Positions 39,701 to 50,600 of a stretch of 64,000 nt of DNA are shown in pieces. The notes beneath the pieces were generated by a model, which did not search any database, was not told the origin of the DNA, and worked only from the letters and a program-made list of their open reading frames with translations. The position numbers and the translations under genes are program-made. The DNA is from Fulvivirga marina (GTDB lineage: Bacteria; Bacteroidota; Bacteroidia; Cytophagales; Cyclobacteriaceae): positions 470,833 to 534,832 of the forward strand of contig NZ_JAEUGD010000066.1 in assembly GCF_016775155.1 (NCBI RefSeq). Direction: 5' to 3'. Position 1 is the stretch's first letter, and each line of letters opens with the position of its first letter.

Positions 39701-41622
39701 AAATCAAACATAAAGTCGGAATGGGTAATTACCAGATCAACCTGCGCATCAGCAAGGTAGAAAGCAGTTCTTGTAAGTGGCTGGTTTGTTGACAATGGAA
39801 GCACTACTGCATTTGCCTTCAATATCCCCCACATACCAATCAATAATAGTTCAGAGGGGTCCATTAAAAGTGCGACAACAGGCTTCTTACCCTCCTCGTA
39901 CTGTTCAATCAGGCGCGCTGCCAATTGGTCAGATTTCTCGTCCAGTTCTTTGTAGGTAAGCTTTACATTTCCAAATAGCACGGCATCCGCATCGGGTGTT
40001 TTCCGTACCTGAGCCTTAAAGCTGTCTACAACCGTTTCTTCTCCAATTAATGCACGCTCACCACATTCAAAAGCTTGTAGCTTTTGTATTTCTCCTGATG
40101 AAAAATAATCAAGACTTTGCACAGAAATACTACTGTCTTCAATTACCGTTTTTAGCAATTGTTGAAAATGAGTGGAGATCATTTGAGCTTTATCCTCTTT
40201 GAATAAGGCTGTTTTATATTCAAGGTAGAATGTCAGCCTTTGTCCGCTTTTGATAAAACGGAAAGAAAGATCAAACTTGCTGATAGTATTTTGTCCGTTA
40301 ACCGGTTGAATGATCAGGTCTTCGTCAGGGTTAGTTTGCGCCCCTTCGTCCATATCTACAAACTCAACCAGAACATCGAATAATGGAGACCTGCCTGCAT
40401 CAGGGTTTAACTGTAAAGTTTCAACAAGTTTATCAAATGGATAAAGCTCATGCTTAAACGCCTGTAGGGTATTGCGGTTGACCTGATTGAGCAATGTTTC
40501 AAAGCTATCTTCACCATTTACTGTGGAGCGTAGCGCCAGCGTATTGATATAATAACCTATCTGGCTTTCCAGGTCGTAATTTGTTCTTCCTGAGGTGGTG
40601 GTGCCCACCACAATCTCAGACTGTCCGGTATACCTGTACAATAGTGACTTCACTGCTGCTACCAAAAGAATAAACGAACTGGCTTTATGCGCTTTGGCAA
40701 ATTTCTCTATTCGCCCAGTCAGTTCCTCATCAAAAGTTATGTCAACAGACCTGCCTTCAAAGGTCTTACCCTGGGGTCTGGTGTAATCCAAAGGTAGATC
40801 TAGCACTGTACTCTTGCCTTTGAACTGATTGAGCCAATAGGCCTCCGTCTCTTTCAGGTAGTCACCCTTCAGCAGACTGAGTTGCCATGCAGCGTAATCT
40901 TTATACTGAATGTTCAGTGGGGGCAGCGAATAGTTATTATCAGACCGCAATGCTGAATAGTTGGTCAGCACTTCATTGAAAATAACGTTCATCGACCAGG
41001 CATCAGAAATGATATGATGCATGTTGATGATGATATAGTGCTTGTTTTCTCCAAGACGAACGAATTTCAACCTCCACAATGGGCCTGTCGCCAGATCAAA
41101 CAGGGCATCGGAATCATCTTTAATGATCTGATCCAACTTCCCGGTCGCATCATTTTCATTGACCAGGTCAAAAGTTTCCAGATTAATCTCCGGCTTTTCA
41201 CTAATGCGCTGTTTAGGTTCTCCCTCTATGGTAATAAAAGTAGTTCGCAGAATTTCATGTCTGGATGCAAGCTGATAAACGGCTCTTTCAAACAGGGCTA
41301 TATCCAGCTCTCCTTCTACAGAAAACACTCCTGAAATATTGTAGGATGTCTTGGCACTCTTATAATGGTTAACCAGCCAAAGCTGTTTTTGAGCATGCGA
41401 CACCTCATACCAGTCTGCTTCGGCTACTGGTACGATAGCTGGTAACTTCGGCTGCGAGGCATTGCCCAGCAAATCAAGAATTGCCTGCTTGTTTTCCTGC
41501 AAAGCCTGTTTTATATCAGGTGTCAGAGCGCCAACAGGTGCTTTGACCTTGAGTTGACCATCTACCAACCGTAACGTAATGTTACTGGCTTTTAGCTTCT
41601 CTAAAAGTTCACCAACCCTCAT
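33727..41622 (-). CDS. NRPS: docking-C-A(Asn)-T / C-A(Ser)-T-E
   Basis: A 2631-residue bimodular protein. Residues 1-52 form a TubC-like docking domain (LLEKLKASNITLRLV, then KVKAPVGAL). Then come C (HHIISDAWS ~205, Gly replaced by Ala), A1 with A3 motif TSGSTGTPKG ~680 and code DLTKIGEIGK (Asn), T1 (GGDSLRATQ) ~1060, C (HHIISDGWS) ~1255, A2 with A3 motif ~1735 and code DVWHISLVDK (Ser), T2 (GGDSIKSIQ) ~2120, and an epimerase at ~2180-2600. The epimerase motif reads HHLVMDVVSW, with Val where Gly is usual, and ESHGRE where EGHGRE is usual. The C-terminus (SDLGYKNISMEQLENFF) resembles a COM donor helix and should dock on gene 5. The start codon overlaps the gene 3 stop as ATGA. It adds Asn and D-Ser. 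Confidence 0.95.
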   Translation of the reverse strand: MRVGELLEKLKASNITLRLVDGQLKVKAPVGALTPDIKQALQENKQAILDLLGNASQPKLPAIVPVAEADWYEVSHAQKQLWLVNHYKSAKTSYNISGVFSVEGELDIALFERAVYQLASRHEILRTTFITIEGEPKQRISEKPEINLETFDLVNENDATGKLDQIIKDDSDALFDLATGPLWRLKFVRLGENKHYIIINMHHIISDAWSMNVIFNEVLTNYSALRSDNNYSLPPLNIQYKDYAAWQLSLLKGDYLKETEAYWLNQFKGKSTVLDLPLDYTRPQGKTFEGRSVDITFDEELTGRIEKFAKAHKASSFILLVAAVKSLLYRYTGQSEIVVGTTTSGRTNYDLESQIGYYINTLALRSTVNGEDSFETLLNQVNRNTLQAFKHELYPFDKLVETLQLNPDAGRSPLFDVLVEFVDMDEGAQTNPDEDLIIQPVNGQNTISKFDLSFRFIKSGQRLTFYLEYKTALFKEDKAQMISTHFQQLLKTVIEDSSISVQSLDYFSSGEIQKLQAFECGERALIGEETVVDSFKAQVRKTPDADAVLFGNVKLTYKELDEKSDQLAARLIEQYEEGKKPVVALLMDPSELLLIGMWGILKANAVVLPLSTNQPLTRTAFYLADAQVDLVITHSDFMFDLPEDFKGEIMALDIELDTFKNTLPELIYHHDDLAYVIYTSGSTGTPKGVAVAHKSLTNYLKWANNYYFEGKSGFNFPLFTSVSFDLTFTSIFSTLTRGDAVVISPEKEVGVLLREMFDPENSRVQAVKMTPSHVSLLGGLQLTKTKVSHVILGGEEVRQSHYDFLKQLNSDIKIYNEYGPTETTIGCTVKLMSDDQDILSIGRQIVNTSIYILDSTMNRVPVGVEGEMYIGGDCLAKGYLNNPSLSENSFLPNPFKPGERLYKTGDYARWSPLGELLFSGRKDHQVKIRGNRIELEEIRQAILKYETIDEAVVIAKTDENQDKQLVAYYLSKNDQDSSEIAKHLRDLLPTYMVPNFLMQIEELPINNNGKLDTKALPDPFAVHGTTQKKAWQPAGPAETKLANIWKEVLNLDVVGAEDEFFQLGGDSLRATQMVVRIRQELGAPIELENIFDHSTIERLAAFVGSLAGEVHDTIPALEKQDLYEVSYAQRRLWILHTLGDAQTPYNLPGACIFKGGFDRSVFEQAIRFVIQRHEILRTTFVVVDGEPKQKIADHVNFDLAYTELPEGESQKNELDQLLEEFAYTRFDLENGPVFRAKLVGLSPERCCLFFVIHHIISDGWSMQVLVNEIAQVYQAMLNQMTPDLPPLRIQYKDYADWQRKQLSSQEFEAKNYWLDVFKQPIPVLDLPTDYLRPPIKTFEGKLFTEVIAAPFSDKLKELSQAHNTTLFTLLLSSVYGLLKYYSGQQDIIIGTPVAGRNHLELENQLGCFVNTLALRLDFDKNTSFNDLLDGVQSITRNAFKHQIYPFDELVDQLELDKDLSHSTLFDVMVQLQNEKGILSHEEYDDVLLMENYDVDFKYTKFDLSFNFRESHEGLVIEVEYNTDLFKSTTIERMVNHYTNLLTAVVEDSSLALEDIPFMNSSEEELVLKGFNTTSQPYPERLTLHQIFENQVDKSPNDIAVIFEDKQLTYSELNSAANQFAHHLLERFQVEEEDLVAVVLERSENMMIALLGILKAGAVYVPIDPEYPAERLEFIIQDTQAKAIVVDERKVLADKQLTLSNVISFAEDHAAISGANTENPNLTCAPNRLAYAIYTSGSTGRPKGTLIEHAGVVNRIDWMWKYCGFNTNDVIFQKTPYVFDVSVWEIFMTLCYGARLVLCKRETIYDPEQIADLIHKHKITTLHFVPTMLKIWLESIGGSDEVKLSSLKRVIASGEALLPEMVAKFYKIFDIPLHNLYGPTEASVDVSAYDTVSTDSIVPIGKPIANIRLYILDENKKPLPVGVNGGLYISGVGVARGYLNRPDLTREKFIDNPFAEPGYEKLYRTGDIAKWLPDGNIQLAGREDDQVKIKGFRIELGEISNVLLSHDGVKEALVVVKEDTQGEKYLAAYYIPKSEQEIDFIDFLRNKVPAYMVPAYFIPMESFPFTPNGKLDTRKLPAPAESIEEPQSEVYENELQECLAAVWKSVLGRKKITIDENFFSIGGDSIKSIQVVAKLHELKYKISTQDIFQFPTIRELSRVVSVKEGFADQSTVKGRVPLSPVQTQFFEKAKKHSNHYNQALMITSEQRMDKQVISTIFKKLIAHHDALRMSFKTRNNKIVQYNHALSYPLHIEEHDLQNSQSPQSELTAIAEELQASIDLAKGPLLKLGLFHMPDGDRLLMAIHHLVMDVVSWFILLGDLELLYRQHQEGSKLMLPPKDDSFKKWCERMADHAKNGLLPEERNYWKTLASKPLSHITLDFSDETNMNKDEQRENFRLSKEETENLTTKVGKAFNTEINDILLAALSLAVYRHFGLSQVAVAMESHGREELFSDININRTIGWFTNIYPVVLEVNDANDLSRYIKNIKEQMRHIPNKGLGYGLARYLAPEEAPENQWDIKPQMSFNYLGQMDAAVDNWSFGIASESYGATQSPENERDYVLEVTGAITDGELDMAVIYGARQFKPETMNLFMKHYQEALTEIIALCTEKKSTDITPSDLGYKNISMEQLENFFN
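33740..35105 (-). other. Epimerization domain (gene 4, Ser module)
   Basis: It starts VPLSPVQTQFF and has FNYLGQMD. The active-site motif is HHLVMDVVSW, keeping both His, Asp, Ser and Trp but with Val at the Gly position, and ESHGRE in place of EGHGRE. It is likely functional because the next C domain is of the D-C-L class. It would yield D-Ser. Confidence 0.88.
41467..41622 (-). other. TubC-like N-terminal docking domain
   Basis: Residues 1-52 of gene 4 match the TubC_N pattern (VGELLEKLKASNITLRLV, LKVKAPVGALTP, then a Gln/Lys-rich helix). The likely partner is the acidic EELTL tail of gene 3, just as gene 1 pairs with gene 2. Confidence 0.78.
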
Positions 41623-44600
41623 AATGTTAATTCTTCGTATTGTGTTTCTTCTGAATCATTGCCGAGTTGCTGAGAATCATCAAGTAATTCCATGGCTCCT
41701 ATAATCTCAGCTATCTTTTCTATTGTGGGGTGTTCATAGACTGATTCTAATTCTATTTTCACACCGAATGCCTGTTGAATACGCGATAAAGCTCTTATGG
41801 CTTTAAGTGAATGTCCTCCGAGTTCAAAGAAGTTATCGGTAACACTTACTTTCTCCAGATTGAGCAGTTCAGACCAGATCTCAACCAACTGACTTTCAAC
41901 AGCATTTCTGGGCGCAACGTATTCTGCTTTTTCAGTAGCATTGCCATGAGATACGGCAGGTAATGCTTTAAAATTAACTTTACCGCTAATGGTCAATGGT
42001 ATTTCATTAATTTGGATAAAGTAAGCCGGTATCATGTAGTTAGGAAGTTTCTGAGCGAGATGAGCCTTTACAGATGCCTGATCCACTTTTGAAGTTGCCA
42101 TGATATAGGCAATCAAACCATCGTTATTCCCCTGATCTTTATGCACTCTGACAATGGCATGGGTCACTTCCTTCATGGTAAGGAGCTGTTGCTCTATTTC
42201 TCCAAGCTCTATTCTATACCCTCTGATTTTTACCTGATTATCAATTCTTCCAAAGAATTCAAGGGTGCCATCATGTAGCCATCTTCCGGCGTCACCCGTT
42301 TTGTACAGGCGCTTGCCTTTTTCAAATGGACTTTCAATGAAACGCTCTTTTGTAAGCTTTTCATTATTCAGATATCCCTGACTAACCCCTGTACCTCCCA
42401 TATATAACTCACCTACTACACCGTGGGGTAATAACCTGCCTTTATTGTCCAATACATGCAAAGTACATTCAGGTAATAAACTACCAATAGGACTGCCTTT
42501 GGTATTAGAGTACTCTCGAATATCTTCCATGGTGATCTCATGGTAGCTGGAAACTACTGTAGTTTCCGTAATACCATACATGTTAATGAGCTTAATCTTT
42601 TCCGGTGGATAAACCTCTGTCCAGGATTTTAGTTTAATGGTATCCAATCGGTCCCCAGACAAAATAATGAACCTCAGGTGCTCATCCAGTCCGGTTAATG
42701 TTTTGAGTTTATCGGAAAGGTATTCAAATGCCAACGGGGTTTGGTTGAGTATTGTAACCCTGTGCTCCTGAATCAGGTTTGCCAGATTTGCAACATCCTT
42801 GACTTCCGCCCTTGTGGGGACAATCAACTTGGCACCGTAAAGCAATGCACCGTACATTTCCCATACAGAAAAATCAAAAATATAGGCATGTGCCAATATC
42901 CAGACATCTGCAGATGACAGATCAAAGCGATGGCGGTCATTTTTAATGAGTCTGAGCACATTTCTATGGGTGATCATACAGCCTTTCGGCAGACCTGTTG
43001 ACCCTGAAGTATAGAGTACATAGGCCAGATCTTCCGCTCCTCCGGTTGATGTGAGGTTGTCCGTTGGGCTTGCAGCAAGACCTTTTGGCTTATCGTTGAC
43101 GTTGATAACTTCTATGTTTTCCAACTCCAGTTTAGCAACATGCTCGCTATCATCAGTGATAATAACCCTGGCATTGGAGTCCTTTAGCATGTATTGTACA
43201 CGATCAGCCGGGTATTCCACATCAATGGGCAGGTATGCCGCTCCCGATTTGAGTATACCCAACAGGGTTTCCACCATCAATACGGATGGTGACATTATTA
43301 CTGCTACAATGCAATTGGTACTGCCCTCCACAAATGGCGTTAAGTAATGTGCCAGTTGGTTGGCATTTGCGTTTAGCGCTGCATAGGTAAACTGCTCATT
43401 TTTATGCACTAATGCCGTGGCATCTGGTGACAGCGCTGCTTGCTGTTCAAACGTGCCATGCAACGTCATATTGCGGTCATACTCAGCATGCGTGTCATTA
43501 AAGGCCGTCAATACAGCTTCACGCTCATCTGAGCTGAGTAATTCTATTTGCCCGATATTCATCTGCGGATTGGCAGATACTTCCCCGGCGATCTGTCTGA
43601 TATGGCCTGAAATACTTTCTATGAAGGCTTGATCATATAAGTTTTGATTGTAATCAATGGTGAATTTAATGGAAGACCCCGGGTTGATGATCACATTAAA
43701 GTTGTAATTGGTTTGCCCTATGGCATCAACATCCGAAATATCCATCCCAACCTCTGAAGAGTTTTCTTCCAGTCCTTGTTTAACCTGAGCTTCGAGAGGA
43801 TAATTTTCATATGCCAAAATATGGTCAAACAGCTGCTCCTTCAATGGAGAGTTGGACTGGATATCTGCCAAATGAAAAAACTGATAGGCTTCGCTTTCTA
43901 CAGCTGCCTGTTGCATTTTAGCTATCAGTGTATCAAAGCTTTCATTTTCTTCATAATCAACCCGGACCGGCAAGGTGTTGATCAATAAGCCTACAATCCT
44001 TTCTATACCAGGGATTTCAGCAGGGCGCCCTGACACTACGGAACCAAACACGACATCCTCCCTTTGGTTATACCTGCCGAGCATTATCCCCCATATGGCC
44101 TGAATTACAGTATTCAGGGTCACATTGTAGTGGGTGCATATTTGATTCAGCTTTTCTGTTACCTCCTCGCTAATCTCAAATCTGAACTGGCCTTGCTTAT
44201 ATTCCTGTCTGTTAACTATGCGGCTTTGAGGAATAAAGGCTGCTTCTTCATACTGATCAAGATATTGTCCCCAGTAATCTGCAGCTGTCTTTCTATCCTG
44301 CTTATCCAGCCACTGAATGTAGCGCTTATAAGGAACTGATGGCAATAGTGAATGTGGCTGATTTTGAACGTAACTCCTGTATATTTCATAAAACTCCTGA
44401 ATGAGTACTCCAAGGCACCAGCCATCCATCAATATATGGTGATAACTCCAAATGAAGATATACTCATTTTCTTCCAGTTTGATGAGTGATAAACGCATCA
44501 ACTCGTCTTTTGCAAGATCAAGTTTCTGCTTCTTATCATTTTCTTTATAACCTCTAATTGCTTTTTCTTTCTCTCCCTGATCTGCCAATTGACTGAGGTC

Positions 44601-47600
44601 TTCATGCTTAAAGGTAATACCACGGTCTGCCAGAACAAGCTGTAACGGAAGTGCCACGCCTTCATGCACAAAGCCTGTACGCAAAATATCATGCCGTTTT
44701 GAAAGCTCGGTTATTGCTCTCCTAACTACTGATTCATCCAGTGTACCTTTAACCGAATATGATATTTGCTCAAAGTAGGCCTGAGAGTCTCTATCATACA
44801 GGGAATGGAACAGAAGTCCCTCCTGCAATGGAGAAAGCGGGTAAATATCCTCAACGGCATACTGATCATTTAGTTTGTCGAGCATTTCCAGCGAAAGCTT
44901 CTTATAAGTAAAGTCAGCCGGAGTATGTACAGACTGCGTTTGGGCTGTACAATAATCTATTAATGCTTCCAGCGATTGCTTGTAACTGTCTACCAGCTTT
45001 TCAATGGTTTCCTTTTTGTATTGCTTATCGCTAAAAGAGATAGCCATGCTTAACTGCTGTTCGGCGATCATGCCTGATACATCCAGGTCGTGCTTACGCT
45101 GTTGTTCCGGGCTTTGCAACGCACCTGTTTCTTCATCGGTAACCTCGAAGGCGAGGTTCTCAACATCCGAATCGAATTGGCCCAGGTAATTAAAAATGAT
45201 CTGAGCTTGAACCGCATCCAATCCTTTTTGATCCTTTTTAGGGGTTAGGTATTTTCCTATACCATAGCCGATTCCCTTGTTAGGAATTTGATGCAGGTGC
45301 TCCTTGATCGTTTTGATCTGTAAGGCAGTATCATCAGCATACTCCATATTAAGAAGTACCGGATAAGAACTTGTAAACCACCCCACGGTTCTGCTGATAT
45401 CTACATTATCCAGTATATCTTCTCTTCCGTGCCCTTCCAGGTCTACCCATAATTTATTCAGTCCAAAGGTCTTGCTCATTGCCATGCCCAGGGCTGTCAA
45501 CAGTATGTCGTTGATCTCTGTGTAAAAAGCCTGATTAACCTTGGTGAGTAAAAGTTGGGTTTGCTCCTTACTTAGGTTAAAACGCAGACTGGTAATGTGC
45601 TCATGGAAGCATGTTCCATCTTCAAAGTCTCTTGGAACGGCCTGATATTCTTCCTGAGTTAACTTAGTCCAGTAATCAATATCCTTTAGCGCTTTCGCTG
45701 AATGGGCATAATCCGAAAGTTGTTGCGCCCAATGTTTAAATGAAGTGGTCTTGGCCGGAAGGTTAAATGGCTTCCCTTCCTGATGTTGCTCATAGAGACG
45801 CTGCATATCTTCAAACAGAATCCTCCATGAAATACCATCAACCACCAAATGATGGATCACAATTAAAAGCCGGTCGCAGTCTTTAAACTGAAACAGCCCT
45901 AAGGTCATCAGGGGTCCTTCTTCAAGGTTGAACCCTGCCTGTAACTGCCCCGCAATCTCCTTGAGCTCTGTCAACGCTTCAGTTTCTTCCTTATCGCTCA
46001 AATCGTACTTCTTAATGGAAAGCGGCAGACTTAAGTCGTTGTTATAAGCAGTTACCTGATCACCTGATTGCTTAAAAGTGATCCTTAAAGCATCATGGTG
46101 CTCTTGTATTTTAGAAAAGATAGCCTGTAGTGTCTCAACGTTTATATGCTCCTTGAAGCGGAACATTACTGCCTGGTTAAAATGAGATGGCTCTTGGGTA
46201 ACCGTTTGAAAGAAATCAGCCTGAATAGGCGTAAGCGGCAGATCACCTGAAACAACCCCTTGCTCCGTCTCCTGTACAGCCTGCTGTGCAGTTGCTGCCA
46301 ACTCAGCCACTGTAGGGTTGGAGTAAATACTCTTCATGTCTATTTTATAGCCTTGCTCATAAGCTCTGGCCACTATCTGCAACGCTTTAATAGAATCCCC
46401 TCCTATTGCAAAGAAGTTGTCATATATACCAATTTCTTCTCTACTCAATAATGTTTGCCAGATCTGAAGTAAATCCTGCTCCTTTTTATTTCTAGGTCTT
46501 ATTTTCTTCTTTTCGGTCCCCAGTAGCTGCATACCCTCTGATCCATTAAATGGAGAGGGTAACTGTTTAATATCTGTTTTCCCGCTTGCTGTGAGAGGGA
46601 ACTCTGTAAGTCTTACAAAATAGGCAGGTATCATATAGTTGGCCACATATAGGCTTAGATGATGCCTGATTTCTTCCAGTGTTAAGGGTTCTCCGATAAA
46701 GTAAGCTACCAGATTATTGATCCCTTCCTTATCTTTCAGCACCACAACTCTGGCTTTTTCAATACCCTCGCAGATCAATAGAGCGCTTTCAATTTCTCCC
46801 GGCTCTATTCTGTATCCTCTCACTTTTACCTGTCTGTCTATTCTACCGGCAAACTCAATATTGCCATTGGGCAACCACTTGCCGACATCTCCACTGCGAT
46901 ACATCTTTTTGTCCTCTTCCGTAAATGGGTCATTGACAAAGCTGGCCGCGGTAAGCTTAGCGTTATTGAGATACCCCCTGGCCACTCCGGTACCGGCTAT
47001 GCAAATCTCTCCTCTTACCCCATTAGGCACCAGGCGCGCATACTGATCGAGTATATAAACATTGTTATTGGAGATAGGTGTACCTATCGGCATGGTATCC
47101 AGTTCCCTGAGCGTTTCCTCATTGACAAGATAGGCCGTATTGGTATCCGTACCTTCTGTAGGACCATACAGGTTCATGATCCTGCTCTGGCAGTGGGTTG
47201 AATCCATCCACTCCTGTAGCACGGCAACATCAGCCGACTCACCTCCCAAGGCAACGCACTTCAGGCTGGCTAGTGCCTTATAATTATCTTTTTTAGCCGA
47301 CTGCAAAACAGGCTCAAAAGCACTTGGCACACAATTGATATGGGTAACTCCTTCTCTATCTATGATGCGGGCTATTTCCGCAGGATCTTTAACGGAATCA
47401 TCCAGTAAGGTCAATCGGGCACCCGCCATTAACGGAGCAAGGATGTTCTTGATAGAGGCATCAAAACTTAGCGGAACCAGTAATAAAATATTGTCGTCGC
47501 TTCCTATCTCAAGATGCTGAACATACCAATTACAGAGGTTGATAAGGGCTTTGTGGGTTATCTCCACGCCTTTCCTCTTGCCCGTAGAACCGGAGGTAAA

Positions 47601-50600
47601 TATGATATAGGCAACATCCCCGGGAAGATTCTCCGGGATTATTTGCGGCTTGGTATCGGAAGAATATTCAACTTGGTCAAGTATCAGTGCGGGTATTCCT
47701 TTATTTTCCAACTTATCGTGGAATGATGCCTCTGAAAGGATAACCTTGGGTTTGGTGTCCTCGAGCATCTGCTCCCACTGATGTTCGCCGCTGTTACCGT
47801 CGAGTGGCATATAGACTGCCCGTAGTTTAATAATGGCAAGAAAGGCTACAATGGTATTGATGTTTTTATTGGCTACTACGCCTACCCTGTCTCCGGCATT
47901 TACCTGGAAGTAGTCTTTTAAATGATGAGCCAGCTGATCTGCCTGAACTGCCAGATCTTTGTATCGTACAGTTTGCTCTTGGTGAACTATAGCCGTGCTT
48001 TCAGGATTTGTTGCAACCTGATCTACAAACTGGCTAATGAATGAGCTTTTAAGCAGGCTTTGATCGCTCTCTCCTTCTGAAAGTCTCAATATGGTTTGTT
48101 GCTCGGCATCTGAAAGATAATCAAGTCTGTAGAGCTCGGTAGTAGGTTCGGCAAGTGCTGCGCTCAATAAAGCAATGTAGTGTTCAAATAAGTTCTTTAT
48201 TCTGGTCTCGGTAAACAAGTCCAGGTCAAAGGTGATGTTTACTTTGAACTGATCATCCTGCTCAGAGAAATTGAATACAAGATCAAATTTATTAGAGGCC
48301 ACCCCGGGAGCATAATTTCCAATTTGAATGCCTCCCATGTCAGGCAGGTTTTTATCGATATTAATATCGATGTTTTGCAACACCACCATAACATCAAATA
48401 AAGGGTGTCGGCTAAGGTCCTTCTCCAAATCGAGGTCATCCACCAGATTATCAAATGGATAAACCTGATGTTCATAGGCATTCAGCGTGTTTTCCCTAAC
48501 CCTGTTCAGCAGTTGCATGAAGTTCTCTTCTCCTGAAAACTTTGTGCGTATGGGTAATGTGTTTAGATAAAGCCCGATCTGGTCTCTCAGGTCTTCATGC
48601 TCACGTCCAGCTATCGGGAAGCCAATGACAATGTCTTCCTGAGCTGTATAGCGATAAAACAAGTTTTTGATGGAAGCTACCAGTTGCATGAAAAGAGTTG
48701 TACCTGTCTGCTTTCCGAACTCTGTTAACCTGGCTTTGAGCTTTTTATCAATAATAAAGTCCAAGCTACCTGCTTTAAAGCCTTTTTCGAAAGGACGAGG
48801 GTAGCAGGTGGGCAAGTCAAGCACCGGAACTTCATCTTTAAATTGTTCCCACCAAAATTTCTGGTGTGATTTCAGATGATCTCCGCTTAGCTGTTCATTT
48901 TGCCACGCCGAATAATCCTTGTATTGGATTCGGAGGGGTTCCATCGAATTGTCTTTTCCCTGCTCGTACAGTTCATAGAGTCTGGCGATATCTCCCACAA
49001 GTACTTTCAATGACCAGCCATCCGAAATGATGTGGTGCATGGAGAATATGATGATATATTGATCATTTTCAACCTGAACCAGCCTGGCTCTGAACAATGG
49101 TCCTGCCTCAAGATCAAATGGTGTGGAAGCTTCTTTATTGATCAATTTACGTGCTTCTTCTTCAGCATTATCGCCCTGATCAACAACTGACTGAACTCCA
49201 AGCTTGAAGTTAAATGCTTCGGGGGCATGAATTTTCTGATACAAAACACCTTCCTTCATTACAAATGTAGTACGCAGTGCTTCGTGCCTTTCAATTACAC
49301 TTCTTAGGGCTTCCTCCAATATGCTTATATCAAGGTCACCTTTCAATATAAAAGCTGCTCCTGTATGATAAGCCAGTGAATTCTTTTCAAGTTGATCAAG
49401 TATCCACATACGTTTTTGCCCATGCGAAACAGCATATAGCGCTTTAGGCTCCAGAGCTTCTATATGTTTGAATGCCACATTTTCGCGCTCATCTATAATA
49501 TGGGCAAGCTCCATAATAGTGGGATAAGTAAATACTTCCCGGATGCTCAGGTCAACGTCCATTTCTTTTTGGACCTGAGATATAAGCTGTGTTGCTTTTA
49601 GGGAATGACCTCCTATGTCAAAGAAGTTTTCATTGACACCTACTTTTTGAAGTCCTAAAATGGATTGCCAGATCTTTGACAACTGCTTTTCAGTCTCATT
49701 TCTGGGGGTGATGTACCCTGACAGTTCCGTAGGCTTATCGGGATCAGGAAGTAAACGTCTGTTTATTTTTCCGTTGGAAGTAAGCGGAAAGCTGTCTATA
49801 ATGAGAATGTGCTGTGGTACCATGTAGTCAGGAAGGAATAATGCCAGGTCCTTCTTCAACTGCTTGGCGTTGAGTTTACTTTTTGCTACCAGATAGGCAC
49901 ATATTTCTTTTTCTCCTGCTTTATTGGCCCTCAAGGTGATCAGTACCTGCTTCAGCCCGGTGATGGATTTGACCCTTGCGGCTATTTCGTCCAGTTCAAC
50001 TCTGTAACCTCTGACTTTTATTTGCTCATCATCCCTTCCTATAAACCTAATATTACCATCGGGCAACCATTTGGCCTTGTCTCCGGTACGGTATAGTTTC
50101 TCTCCCTTTCTAAACGGGTGGTCAATAAATTTCTCATGGGTCAACTCAGGGTTGTTAAGGTACCCTCTGGAGAGTCCATCTCCTGATACATACAACTCTC
50201 CGGTTATACCTACGGCAACTGGTTCTAATTTTTTATTGAGTATATAGCATTGTGAGTTGGCTATTGGCTTACCTATTGGAATTGACTTTTCATATGGCTT
50301 GTCTATTTTAAAGCACGCTGAAAAGGTGGTATTTTCCGATGGCCCATAACCATTGATCAATGTAATCTCAGGGTAAGCTTCCATGACCGCATTGATATGG
50401 ACCGGTGATAAGGCATCTCCTCCAACCAGAATGGTCTTGAGATCTGAGACCACATCGACGGAGTAATCTATAATTTCATTAAAAAGGAATGAGGTAAACC
50501 AGGCTATGGTAACATTATTGTTCTTTAAGCGATGCTCTAAGCCTTTCGGATCAAGCAGTGTTTCTTTTTCAATCAGGTTTAGCTTCGCTCCGTTCAGCAA

